Shown here one piece after another: positions 11,945 to 24,244 of a DNA stretch of 64,000 nucleotides. Numbering within the stretch: the first letter of the stretch is position 1; the number at the start of each line of letters is the position of its first letter. The notes beneath the pieces were generated by a model that was not told the DNA's origin, ran no database searches, and saw only the letters and a list, made by a program, of their open reading frames with translations. This DNA comes from Acanthosoma haemorrhoidale (Eukaryota; Arthropoda; Insecta; Hemiptera; Acanthosomatidae). The stretch is taken from positions 115,823,768-115,887,767 of the forward strand of contig OV884014.1 in the NCBI GenBank assembly GCA_930367205.1, read 5' to 3'. A program made the translations under genes and the position numbers.

Positions 11945-12022
11945 AATTACTTCCCAGACCGACACTAGAACCCAGAGCTACGTCAATAGTCCGGGGACTC
12001 GACCAACTGGGCTACCCTGCCT
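11945..12022 (-). repeat. tRNA-derived SINE head
   Basis: On the - strand, TAGCCCAGTTGG fits the RNA polymerase III box A consensus exactly, and a degenerate box B (gggttctagtgtc) lies about 40 bp downstream. The ccccgg...attg anticodon-arm region resembles the copies at 49100 and 61195. No full cloverleaf can be closed, so this is a SINE and not a tRNA gene. Confidence 0.5.
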
Positions 12023-12129
12023 CCAGTGACTCCTAGTACAAGGATCCGATTAACCTAAATATTCTATATTTTTCCCTCATCCTGAATTTCTAACTAGAGA
12101 GCTCTGGGGAAAAAAAAACAACAAAAATA

Positions 12130-12590
12130 CAAAAACAGTGTGACCCTTTATATAGAATTATCTGTAAATTTGAAGGGTCTAAGAGGGGGGGGGGTGACCT
12201 TTATTCGACGTCTCAGCTTTTTTGACTCGTTGCAGCACCTAACCAACCCAGTGTTTAACACTATGACCCCACCACCCTTCCCACATCGATGGCAACGGAC
12301 TGTCGGGGGAAAATTAGGTTAAGAATTAGTATGTAAGTTAGTTTTAAGTTTGATCAAAAAGGTGACCCCCATCACCTTTATTAGAGTCAGTTCGGTCCAG
12401 TCACGTATAATGTATATCATTATATTTGTTTATTCCATTATATAATTTTTATAAAATAACTAAACCTGTATATAATCTAGCGACGCTACAGGAAATAAAA
12501 AAATAATTTGTAAATAGATTCGCTTGAGGATCTATAATTGGATATAATTATCTGTAAATTTAAAGGGACTAATAAAGAAAGAAAACGAGT
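12130..12590 (+). mobile_element. L2 LINE 3' ends, two stacked truncated copies
   Basis: Positions 12130-12195 hold one L2 3' terminus ending in a G run. From about 12205 a second copy starts in the last RT codons (FDSLQHL), continues through the stop and the 'catcgatggcaac' motif, and runs to the 3' UTR end near 12590 with its attatctgtaaatttaaagg terminus. Confidence 0.75.
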
Positions 12591-14721
12591 GTGACCTTTA
12601 AGTAATTTTCTAGCTTTGAGCTTGTTTATGAAAGGAAACTGCAATAAGTGCAAGGATATCACATGCCAATTCTCAGGACTCCTTCTGCCTCATATAGAAC
12701 ACTAATTCACTCGGTACAATATGTCATTACGTACCTCTTATCATGCCATATTCGGCCCGTGCCATTCTTCCACTTAGAAAAGGCGGTCTTAAGCTGTATC
12801 GCCTTCGGCTATAGATGATATTATCTTCAATCGCTATATCATTACAGCATAATAATTCCACCGTGGATTGGAGAGGTAACCAGATTTTCGATGGCTGGTG
12901 AAAATAGTCATTGAAAGAATATTATGGGCACACCATCTCCAAGGGACTGAGTGAGAGTTTTATAAGGCTAAGAACAAGAAGGGGCCTGAGCAGAACTGTA
13001 TACCTTGACTTCATTCTTTCTTTTCTTTTCAGTAAAATCGTCTATAACGCTAATTCTGGCTTTAAGATTCATGTCCATTTTTCTTAATATTGTAAATTTG
13101 CTTCTTTACTTGGTTACTCTGTCTTATTAAATTTTAAAACAAAAAATTAATATTTTTTGAAGGTTACAATCTGCTAATGGTTGTTTTATTTTGTTTGTTT
13201 CAGGTATGACCATACCTCATCACATATTCATGTAGGACAATAAGTATAGTGAGTATGTAGATTATAAATATTTAAGCATTGGCGAGTTTTTTTAATAATT
13301 TACAACCTTTGTTACATAACAACTGTAAGAAAAAATGTCTTTCCAAATGTTTTTTTTTTTTGATTTTACATTGGTCAACGTGTCACCTCATTAGAGCATC
13401 CTCAGGACTAACAATCAGAAAAAAAATGTCTTCTTCTGTAAATATAAATTAATAGATAGCGAATAAAAACTTTTATGATTTAAAAATTTGTATCACTCAC
13501 CTTTCACATTATATTAAAATGCATTGTACCTAATTACTACATTCCTGGAATATTTCGTTGTAATATAAAATAGTAATAGTATATTATATACTAAGGTAAC
13601 TTTGATTGAATATTGTAACCTTATTTACCCTGAATTGTGAGGGAAGGATGGGTTTTATTGCCCTTTCGCGAATACTGCCGCCATATGAGTATTGATTCTT
13701 TGATCTATTAATTTCAATACGCTGAAGCATTATTTATTTAAATGTACGGAATATAAATGCAATTATTATTATTATTGCAGATTGCGCGTCCAAAATTTTC
13801 ACCGCGAAACAAGAATACCTAAATTGAATATTCTATCGAGGTGCTTGGAATGACGATTCATCGACTGTCGACACAGCGATTTGGCGATCACAGTTTAGGT
13901 GACGTTTCCTTTCTAAACTGGTTTCTTTTCCGCCTTCCTTGTCCTGTTCGATTGAGCAATCATTTTTTTTTTTCACTTCCATCGCGCGATTTTTCCGCAG
14001 AAAGTTGCTCGGTGCGAGTTGTTTCACCGTGACGAAAGGGTCGATGAAGAAGAAGGCGATGCTTAACAGTGCTTAATGAGAGCTGCCCACTTTCCCCCAG
14101 CCTCCTCCTCCACTTCTGGTTTGGAAATCCTGCCGAAGAAGCTATGGATGGGGACACTTCGAGCTAAAAAATTTACATCCCGTTCCTCACTTTTGACAGT
14201 TTTATCCCAGTTTAAAATTGTCCAGAGATCCTGTTTCGAAAAGAAAATATATCGATAAGAACGTGGGAGCAGATACTAAGGGCCACTTATATACCTTGGG
14301 GATGTATTCTCCCGCGCATCCGATGGCCTCCTGTTGATTTGTGGTAATGGGCCCCATACCCAAGAGTGTCTTCTTCTGCCTGGTCGTGTATTTCACCTCA
14401 GTTTATGGATGAGATGCCTCAATATGTATTCTATCTCAGACGAGACCACCTCACATTTTCATTTTGTCGTGTGTGATAGTTGTTTGTGTCAATTTGTATC
14501 TTTATTAAGTCGCTTTTCGCTAATTTATGTCTGGTTCTCCAGGAAGTTTAATTTTACCGATGCCTCCAGAAATTTAAAAGCAAACATTCAACAACGCCAC
14601 GCTGGATTTGTTTTTTTCTTAATTTATAATAACGGGAGGTAATGACAATAAAATTTCATTAAAATGAAAGTCTATTAAATTAATGAGCCGCTATCTGTTT
14701 TTTGTTTTTTTTTGATAAAAC
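12591..14721. other. AT-rich spacer with a small M1 remnant and a GC-moderate block
   Basis: Positions 12957-13037 hold an M1 copy with about 220 bp deleted internally: the left end gttttataaggctaag is joined to the pyrimidine-rich right part. Positions 13790-14170 are GC-moderate with overlapping 60-codon frames on both strands and no recognisable motif. No gene was seen. Confidence 0.4.
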
Positions 14722-15440
14722 AGCTTTATTGTGATAAAATTACACTCTGCCTCATTGGCCAATAAGTAATTGTGATAAATGATCTCATTCATACCATATT
14801 TAAAATTTCATTCATACAGTATTTACAAACAGCCCAGAGACCTCCCAATTCACATGGTTGTCACCTCCCTCGCCTTGAAGGAGGAAGCGGAGTCTTGGGA
14901 AGCCCCCACGTTCCTCTGTCAGTCGCGTCATTGGATAAGAGCCAGCGGAGGCTGACTAAGATCGCAAGAGCCACAGACGCTCAGGACATGATTGGAGAAA
15001 CGGGCCATTGCCAGGACTCCCACTGTTACGCATTTATAGCAGGTCACGAGACCACTGCCGTTTTAGTCTCCGAGGAGGATTATAGGGATGAGTGGCGCAG
15101 TGCAATGACTGTGCTAGGGGATTAGGGTGGTTGGATAAGTTACTATGGAATTTCATGAACTTGGAAGGGATGAGTTCAAGAATGTAAGGTATGTGAGATT
15201 GCTATGAAGGGTTTTGTTGCTGGCGTAATAAGGGGCATTTACTTTTGTTCTCAGGACTTTTGATTGAAAGGATTGGATGCGCTTGATAACTTTGTTGCTG
15301 TCCCCCATAGCTCTATTCCGTATGTCCAGATTGGCTGAGGTATATCATTGTAAATTAGTAATTTATTTTCTATTAAGAGATGGGATGCCCTTTGAAGTAG
15401 TCTGTACAGTTGTCCAAAGCGTCTGTTTAGTTCTAGAATT
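14722..15440 (-). mobile_element. J1 LINE, 5'-truncated copy
   Basis: It holds the J1 3' UTR plus about 350 bp of the ORF2 C-terminus in reverse orientation. The piece corresponding to the RT tail (FGQLYRLLQR and WTYGIELWGT regions of the main copy) lies at 15300-15430 with frame breaks. Confidence 0.8.
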
Positions 15441-16578
15441 TATTTAAGGTTTAATATTGTCATTTCTTTCCCGCGGTTGAGGACGCTAGTGCACAGCGTA
15501 ATCTTCAAGGATATTCCTGAAAATGAATTTTATTGTTGTCTGTTTGCCGTTTTGAGTGATCGTTGATTTAACAAATATAGTAATGTATTTTTTTTTATCA
15601 AGAATACTCCTTTTTTTTTTTTTTTACTTCCTTTTATTTGTTTATTGTTGTAGGAATTGATTGTCATCTGTATGGTCCACCCAAGTTTCATTTTTGTCCC
15701 ATCTTGACCTTAGAGGTCCTGTTCGCTGTGTCCTTTAATATTTCGTTTATAAAACAATTCGCACATTACTACTTTGTACGATGCGATAAATTGGTGTCCT
15801 GGTAACAAGCTATTCCAGAGCCGAGTAGGCAACAGCTAGAACACAGGATCAGTTAGGGGCTTACATGACCTATATGTGAGTGGTCGGATGAACATTGATT
15901 TAGTCTGTAATGTTCAAACTACCTCATATAGAAAGTTGTTTGTGTCCTGTCTTGCAAGTTACTTTTATAATAGCGGTTGTGCAGTAGCTATAATTTGTAG
16001 CCGATGAGTTAACAATCATCTCCTATGAAACTTTAAATTGAAAACGTAGATCGTATCTGCGATCGTAGGCGTGGGCGGACGATGTGTCTGCATCTATTAA
16101 TTATTTCCTGGTCGTTCTAAATTGCTCCCGGCAGTCCAACGGGGCTGGGTTTGTCGGGGAAGAGAAAATCCAACGAGTAGCCTCGAGTTGTACGATACAA
16201 ACCTGTATTTAGTGTTGTTGGTCTGTACTTGCTCAAAACTGAATCTGTATATCTGCAGTTATACCGATACGGTTAGAAAGTGCCACTTGCGTAAGTGAGC
16301 GGTGATCGGAAACTCGACACCGTGTTCGCACACGGGCACTTCCGACTGGAGGGCTTCGAGATGTTAGCCCTTTTGTGCGCGCCTACAAACAGTAATAAGC
16401 CACTTTCTCTTATACTTCCTATATCCCTTACTCCTTCTAGGTACATGGTTCGATCCTACTGATTTCATTTGACAGGCCTTTTGGCCACTGCAGTGGTGAC
16501 ATGGCTAGTTAATCTTGATCAAAATTAGTAGAATTAGTCGCTGAGGCAAATTGAAGAGGATCTACTTCCTGTATATTT
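15441..16578. other. Spacer, no gene seen
   Basis: Positions 16030-16400 are GC-moderate. T runs lie near 15590 and 15610-15625. No motif or repeat could be assigned. Confidence 0.3.
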
Positions 16579-16918
16579 AGATATGATATACATATAGATA
16601 TATGATCTACATAGATATAATATACATATAGATATACGATCTACCTAGATATGGTATACATATAGATTTATAATCAAAGTAGATATGGTATACATATAGA
16701 TATATAATCAAAGTAGATATGGTATACATATAGATATATAATCAAAGTAGATATGGTATAAATATAGATATATAATCAAAGTAGATATGGTATACTTATA
16801 GATATATGATGTACATAGATATGAAATACATATAGATATATGATCTACATAAATAAGATATACATATAGATACATGATCTACGTAGATGTGGTATACATA
16901 TAGATATGTGATCTACTA
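16579..16918. repeat. 34-bp minisatellite, 10 units
   Basis: The unit starts agatatggtatacatataga and is 34 bp long, repeated ten times without length change. The central four units (ending taatcaaagt) are nearly identical. The outer units end in a tgatctacat variant, so the array has a homogenised core and diverged flanks. Confidence 0.9.
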
Positions 16919-17548
16919 TGACTGGAGGAATATAGATACAAATTTTGACCCCCCCCCCCCCGCATCTCATCCCTACGATCAAGGGTATATTCGAAGACGA
17001 GAACGCAAAAATAATTTCAAAAACAAATACCCTACCAAATACAAATGTGTAATTTTAATACGTTCCAAGTCGATTTTAAGTCAATATTTTTGTTATTTTC
17101 CATGACCGAGATGGTTAAAAAATAATAACTCTTTCTTTTTTATGTTTTTTTTTAAAAAACAATTTAGTTCAAAAATTATCTATAAAAATACTGCTTGCTA
17201 CCTTGGATCATCTAGGTTTTTTTTAGTTCTCCCATCGAAGCCTATTTTTTTTAAATTAATATATAAATTAATAAATGTAATCACCGAAGGTTATGATTGA
17301 CTTTTTAATTCCTTTAGAAAATTAGGATATTGGGCTTTAATATTTTATTTGTTCAAGCACTATTTTATTAAATGGTTTTTGACGCATGCTTTATTAATCC
17401 AAAAAAAAAGAAAACTGTTGCGTTTTCGTTCTTAAAAAACTTATTGAGGAAATTTTATCGCTTTGTAACATGAGAACCTAATCTCAAGCTTAAAACAAAT
17501 GGTTTAAAAAATAATGTACAATTGTTAAAATTCGTCTTCTCATCATTA
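16919..17548. other. Spacer
   Basis: It opens with a run of C at 16949-16960 and is then very AT-rich. No gene was seen. Confidence 0.35.
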
Positions 17549-17859
17549 GTTTTATAATGTTAAGAACAAGTAGAAGGGGCTTGAGCAGAACTGTATACCT
17601 GCCTCGTGACTTCATGGAAGTCACTGATGATTCCTGTTACTTAAAAATAACAGCATCCTGTTATTAAAAAAGCAACCGCATTCCTCCAAGACCTCCCTGC
17701 TTCCCAGAATTTTATCCTTTTCCTATACATATATGTCTCAGCTTTAGCCCCAGTATGTAGTAATGTAACTCATAATATTTGTATATACCAGTGTTTTGAT
17801 TGTACTTCATAATAAAGCTTTTCTTTATTTTCTTTTAAAAGACTCTCCTCTACAAAGAG
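17549..17859 (+). repeat. MITE-like family M1, copy 5
   Basis: The left end gttttataatg is preceded by TA. The AATAAAGC box lies near 17811. The right terminus near 17859 is diverged from copies 1-3. A short internal duplication of 'aaaataacag' and 'cctgtta' motifs lies near 17640-17670. Confidence 0.65.
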
Positions 17860-19182
17860 GTTAGGTGCTACTCTATCATGTAGGTGTTACTTCGTGCCAG
17901 ATTTCCTCAAAACTCACATGAATAAAGGTGTTTTGAAACACCGCAAGGTCGTCTGACCTTGAAAAAGTTTGGAAGCAATTTCAATTTTAGGTTATCGTAA
18001 CCTAAACCTTTAATTAATTGTGCCCTTTCAATTCGCAATGGATTATTGTTTGTTGAGTACGCACCGGTGGACATCTGGAATTACTCGTTAGCAGTAATGT
18101 ACCTGATTTACACATTACTAACTTTAGCCATTCATTCATTAGTCAACTAAACTAAATTGTTTTTAATGTTTAACGAATATTAAACGGTCAGTCACGTTTA
18201 GATCAGCTTGACTCTTAGTCACACACTTTAATTTTAGCACTCTCATGACACAGCCGTATCAATTAAGAGCGTACACTATTTTTTTTTACATTTTAATTGA
18301 AATATTAGAAAGTAGACAAGATACAAAGTAGGTGTTTTGTTAGTTAGAGCAATTAGTGGGTTCAAGGGCGGTTGGCCCGAGGGTTTCCGCGCATGTGCCC
18401 AGCCGACCTATCATTATCCCGACCCAAACCAAGTCTAATTCACTTTTGTAGCTAGCTTTTTAATTATTTATTATTTTAAAACCCAAACATTCCTTCGTGA
18501 TTTTATGTCACTTGCTCCTTTTTTTTGTTACCCTAGTGAGCTCCTCACCTGTGAGTTTCATAATTAAATACATTTTCCTTGAGCTATATTTATATAAAAT
18601 AGTTGCATGTTGGCTATAGTACAGACTAAAAGGTATCGAATGGGTCATATTGAGAAGTCACTTATACTTGCAGAGAGAAATTAGGTTTATTCCACGTACA
18701 CTTACCTTACGTGTAAGTGTCTTTAAACAGCGCGCAATGCATTATCAAGTACCATCTAAGTCACAGATTAAACTTGCCTGATCTAATGTCCTAAAGACGG
18801 TAACCGGAAAAGAATTTCAACGATATTACTAAAGAAAAAAATTGTTTGCGCCATTTCTTGAAAAGGCAATTTTGAGTGACCGACATAAAATAATTCAAGT
18901 TCAACGCATAAAGTATTTTTTTATCAACATTGCTAATAGGTTTCTCACAATAATAACTTTTTAAAAAACTTTCGTGGCTCCTCTTTATTGTTCATTTTCT
19001 ACGTTAGTTAATGTTCTTTAAATGTAGTTTCATTATAACTGATTTTTAAAAACATTTGGTTCGTTAAAAGTAGAATGAAAAAGAAGAAATAAAATATGGA
19101 ATTATATTATATCTAATTACAGTTACACCGACTGTTATGTCAGAGAGGGAATGTGGCTGTATATTAAACTGTACTATGGTTA
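17860..19182. other. Spacer
   Basis: No gene was seen. Positions 18340-18430 form a short GC-rich block with no assignable frame. Confidence 0.3.
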
Positions 19183-19508
19183 GTTTTATAATGCTAAGAA
19201 CAAGTAGAAGGGGCTGGAGCAGAGCTGTATACCTGCCTCGTGACTTGATGGAAGTCACTGATGGTTCCTGTTATTTTCAAGTAAGCAACCCCATCCCCCC
19301 AAGACCTCCCTACTTCCCAGAACTATCCTTTTCTTATACATACATGTCTCAGCTTTAGCCCCAGTCCCCACTCGTGCCTAGACCTTCCACACAGTATGTA
19401 ATAACATAACTCTTAATATTTGTATATACCAGTGTTTTGTTTGTACTTCGTAATAAAGCTTTTCTTTCTTTTCTTTTAAAAAGCTCTCCTCTTCAAAGAT
19501 TAATTAAC
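19183..19508 (+). repeat. MITE-like family M1, copy 6, complete
   Basis: This is the best intact copy, at 326 bp. It starts gttttataatgctaag directly after TA at 19181-19182 and ends attaattaac. The two ends are imperfect inverted repeats of each other. It is useful as the family reference. Confidence 0.7.
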
Positions 19509-20574
19509 TGTTGATAAAATTATAAAAATGCAATAATGCTTGATTGTAAGCAAGCATGAATAGTTAGCGAACGAGGTTAAGCCCAGGGTCTGACAAAGCT
19601 GCAATTGGAATGTGAACGAGGGCCGTTGAGTGTTTGCGCCATGGGAGACTCCCATAGCGTGGCATGTTAAATGCTTATTAATTATTCCAAGGGTATGTAT
19701 ATGTCTATGGGCTTAAGTGGCTCCTCTCTCATACACCTGGAATATATTACCACCCTGCCTTCTCTTTATTTACAATCTAAAATCTCCGATTGTATGTCTT
19801 GTTGCGATAAACTGTCTAACCGCAGATAAGGCTAACTAGGTGTTTGGTAATTTAGGAATAAAGTAATCGGAAAAACAAGATTGAAACCAAGACAATAAAT
19901 GGCCATCTGCAAACAAATCAATGAATCGGTTTTAACTTACTGTTCAGAAGATTGTTGGCTTGGAAAGCAGGCAGCCGAGGTAGAGTTTCTCCGAAAATTA
20001 ATTTGAAAAACTTAATGAGGAATACTGAAGTGTGGGAGGAAGTGGATCAGGAACCCCTCAAAGGCTTAATAAATACTAGAGCACTTGAATGGTTCGGCAA
20101 CGTCCGTAGAATGTAATGGAAGCAAGGTGTGAAACCAAGCGACCCAACTACGATTGATGCACATCAGAGAGTCGAAGGGAATGGCAGAGGACACGAACCC
20201 ATCACAGTAAGGTACCGAGGATTCAGCCAAAGAAGAGCCACTCCACAAAGTTCTAGGGATTTCTTTTATTCCTATACCACATTTAAATTGAGCATTAAAC
20301 CCTAAGGGTGACTTGTCTGACGATTTAAACCACTGCCAAAATATACAACTGTGTGGAGAGACAAGAAGTTGTATTTCTCAAATATACAACTCAACAACCA
20401 GCCAGCCTCTAACAAAGCAGTTAGTTTTTGCCAATCACTGTTTCTATACGGCAGTGATAAATCATTGTTATTCCACAAATTAATTTTAACAAACTGCAAT
20501 GCTTTCTCAACCTTTTTTTCAGTTTTCTAAATCGGATTTTAATAATTACTTGATTAATTTTCCCTTAAGAAGCC
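19509..20574. other. Spacer
   Basis: No gene was seen. The weak open frames on - at 20066-20248 and 20302-20499 have no recognisable features. Confidence 0.35.
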
Positions 20575-21650
20575 GAGTGAACTTCGGTATCCACAGGTAG
20601 CGAGCTGACCACTAAAGCATAGAGGCAACCTCCTTAATCTGTGATGTTCAAAAGAAATACGCAGTGGAAGCTTAGAAATTAATTTATATTTTGGACTTTT
20701 AAGCGAATAAATGATCATCAAATTTACCTCTTACCAATTATAAAGTTTATAAAACAATTTCTTCATTGTGATAAAATTACCATCTGCCTTTATTGGCCAA
20801 TAAGTAATTGTGATAAATGTTCTCATTCATACCATATTTACAATTTTCATTCACTCGCTCATTCATACAGTATTACAGCACAGAGACCTCCCAAATCCAC
20901 ATGGTTGCCAACTCCATTGGATGCGGAAGAGGAATCGGAGTCTTGTGAAGTCCACTACGCTCCTCCGTAAGCCGCGTCACCAAAAGCGCGAGAGCCTCAT
21001 ACGCTCAGGACATGATTGGAGAAGCTGGCCATTGCCAGGACTCCCATTGTTACGCATTTATAGCTATTGCCGTTTTAGTCTCTGAGGAGGATTATAGGGA
21101 AAAATTATGATGGACCGTGAAGGCAACCTTCATAATATGTGATGTTCAAATACGGAAGAAATATAGTGTGGAAGTTTAGAAATGAATTTATATTTTGTAT
21201 TTTAAGCGAATAAATGATCAATTTAACATTTTACCTTTTACCAATTAAAAGCAAAATTATGACGGAGGGTGATAGTGAGTCTCGCGGTGTTTTTTTTTAT
21301 TTAATAATATATTAATCAACGATACCCAAACATTTATATACATTCGCCTGAGAGTCTATAATTGTATATAATTATCTGTAAATTTAAGGGGCAATGAAAG
21401 GGGGGGGGGAAATACCATTTATTTATAACTCGTACCAATTCAGTCTTAAAGTGGCTTAAAGACCCGCACTTTACTTTGTAGCGATCGGGATGACAAAACA
21501 AAATGAAAAATTAATCATATTTTGAATTACGATACTATACAATACCTCAATATGTAATAAGTGTTGCCACAAATCAATAAATGTTCATGTGATACTTCAG
21601 TGAATGGATTTGTGTCATGAGATAATATGGCTGCCTATTGTGCATTTGTG
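20575..21650 (+). repeat. Duplicated segment D1, copy A (with internal tandem unit and nested elements)
   Basis: Positions 21110-21650 match 26045-26592 closely over about 550 bp in the same orientation, including an L2 3' terminus and its G run (21318-21413). A related unit at 20600-20745 (same 'gtgatgttcaaa...gcgaataaatgatca' order) precedes it, so copy A holds the unit twice, separated by a J1 insertion. Confidence 0.75.
20757..21099 (-). mobile_element. J1 LINE 3' tail inside D1 copy A
   Basis: This is the J1 3' UTR and the last ORF2 codons in reverse, with two deletions of about 25 bp each (near 20970 and 21062). It separates the two D1 units. Confidence 0.75.
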
Positions 21651-22576
21651 AAGAATGAATAATATCACTAACTATGTTGAATGAATCTGTAGAGAGTGTA
21701 GAGTCATAAGTTTGAAATTCGAGGTCAGGTCAGTCTGTTAATTTACATAGGACCCAATCCAAGCCGAAATCATATGTTGTTTCGAAACGACTATAAAGTC
21801 CCATTGCTCAATTACCGGTTATTTTCATCTATTTATCATGTCTTTACCATATTTTTGTTTTATTGCTGGCCTCTTTTGTTAGCTCAACCATTCAATTTTT
21901 GTTTTTTGAGAATTTCTTCTCATTTTAGCAAGGAAAATTTTATCATAGGGAACTATTTCGTCTTATGTATCTGTGAATTTAAATCTTGTCACATTTTTGA
22001 CCCGGGTTAAACAACTAAGAGGGCCTTATAAACATTATATATATTTATCGCCATTCTAAAGAGAACGCTAATGTAATTTATCTGCATAATTTAGCCTCGA
22101 TAAATTCACTAAATAAGAGATACTTTCCATTGCCTGACTACTAGAGCTAAATAGTTTGAATTTATTTTAGCTGAACACTATTTATAGAAAGATTCCTAAA
22201 TAAACAATAATACTTCATTGAGAGGTAGAATGAACAATTCATATATTGTGAAAAAATAAGTATCAATAAAAGGTGGTTATAATATTAAAAGAGTTTTGTA
22301 AGCTATTTGGAGCTTAGTCAGTCATACCAATATCTGTCAACTTCAAACAATCCAAAATAAGATTATAATATCTAACAAATTGCTACATTACAGATTATAT
22401 GCTAGATACTTTAAAAGAGAAAACCACAAAATTTATAGATAAATGAAAACATAGCGAGAATCCATTACTTGAAAACATTGATAAATTATGCATACATAAG
22501 GGCTGCAGGGCACAGTTTACTATGAATAAATGTATCTGTACATCAATGAACACTATTCATAATCATATTACATATT
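21651..22576. other. AT-rich spacer
   Basis: No gene was seen. The open frame at 21774-22010 (+) is rich in Phe and Leu, with no domain I recognise. Confidence 0.35.
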
Positions 22577-23430
22577 TATTCTGGTGGCCGAAAATTGACA
22601 ATGTCATCTATTAATTGATTGAACCAATTATTACCGCTATTTCTGTTGCGCCATAAAAATGCACACAAATATGAGTCTATCAATCTTCTTCTTGTACCAT
22701 GTTCTTTTTTGTTTCTTGCCTTTCCTTGTGCTCATAACGATTCAATTCGTTGTGTATGACTACCTGTGGTGCGATCTACGAAATTTCGTGCATGATTCAC
22801 AGTACAATGCTGGTAATTCATTCCTGGTATGTTAATAATGCGGGTGTAGGATGCCCACATGTACCGGGGTGAATACATTCTGATATTGTTTTCAGTAGTG
22901 TTTCCAATGTACGGTCTGGCGCACAGTACTTGAAGTATTGCTTATCTTCCCGACAAACACCCCCAAAGACCCATTGATTAAGATAAATTCTACCAACGTG
23001 ATTTTTGCGCCGAGAAAAACTCGATTCGCCTATCTCAACTGTTTTCCCTGCCCCTCCGATCTTTCTGAATTTTTTTAATAAATGATCTGCGCAAACTTCT
23101 CGAAACATATTTTTCCAATCTGTAATAATATCGGTTGCTAATCCTAGTTCCTGTTGACAAAATTCAGTAGATGTATATTATTTTGTCCAGCAGTATAGCA
23201 AAATAACAAATTTACTAAATGGCAAATTAGTATTTTCCAAAAATGTTCCTTTTCTCAATCCAAAGGTTCCTTTGCAGCCTCTCAAGTTGCATCTCCATCT
23301 ATCCTTTTCGCCATTAGAACACATTTTTCACTATGCAATACCCCGTGGATCGAACAAAACCAATTTTTCCTTCGTGTCTACTTCATTAGCTAAATGAAAT
23401 AACGGCATGATGTTTCCCTTCAGGATGACA
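22577..23430 (-). pseudogene. Merlin-type (ISXO2-like) transposase relic
   Basis: Reading down the - strand, the order of Merlin transposase segments is present. First is a Cys-containing N-terminal zinc-binding stretch (KMCSNGE, then DRWRCNLRGCK), followed by LRKGTFLE and ITDWKNMFREVC. The catalytic core starts VEIGESSF..RK and NQWVFGGVCRE, and continues with APDRTLETLL, the VNHARNFVD block and the C-terminal RNKKEHGTRR..IDSYLC.FLWR block, ending at a TAA at 22577-22579. The first catalytic Asp is replaced by Gly (normally VEIDES). A frameshift lies near 22855 and stops lie near 23165 and 22745, the latter in place of the Trp after IESL. The element is therefore inactive. Merlin elements move by a DDE reaction and make 8-9-bp target duplications. 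I did not find its terminal repeats. Confidence 0.85.
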
Positions 23431-24244
23431 AAACTAAACTGAAATATTATCATGTACCAAGGTTCACTAAGACGAGTCAAAGTAAATATGAATATAGATA
23501 AAGACATTACAGGAAAGGTCAAAGGTGGCAAAATAACTAAAACAATCAGATATCATTTGGGTTCCTATTCCCAAAAAGACCACATTATTTTTATTATATA
23601 GATATTGAAAATAGATTTGAAAAAACAAAATACAATTTACCTTATAGAGGGGTTTTGAATTAACAAAGGTGATATTCTACCCTTCTTGTCTGAGGGCCCT
23701 TTTATATATAGAATTGTTCATATATTGTCAGCTGTTTATCGTTTTTCAACCAGTTCGCTAGTTCGGAAGTAATATAGTACATAAGCTGAGATAAATTTCA
23801 TGGCGGTGTTTTTTTTCATGAGCAAAGGCCTTAGAGAAGATGTGAAAATATTTAAGAGCGACTGACCCTGGTAAATAAATCGCCGTTTTGCCGGTCACAG
23901 CAGAACTACAAAACAAGGACAGAGAGCCCTATAACTAAGACGGTAAAGACGACGGCCATATCTTACCCACGATTGACCGCGGAGGGCCGACCCTAGGCTA
24001 TTTTTAAAGGTTGAGTTATCCGGCTACCTATAAATACAGAGCCGGCATACCTTTTCAAAAGGGGGCTCCCCCGGCCCGACACCGGTTCACATTTTTGGCG
24101 CGGCTACAACTATTTTCGCGGGTATTATGGGGTGCCCATTCACTCTGCTCTGGCTTCGAGACAAATCCCACGCTTGCCACTCCTAGATCTGTCCGTCTTG
24201 TGCCATCGCCTTCTATATCATTGCAATTAGTCCTTCACATATTA
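23431..24244. other. Spacer with GC-rich island 23860-24235
   Basis: The island is the most GC-rich part of this region. It includes a TATA-like tataaataca at about 24029 followed by GC-rich sequence, which could suit a promoter, but no transcript or reading frame can be supported. Confidence 0.3.
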
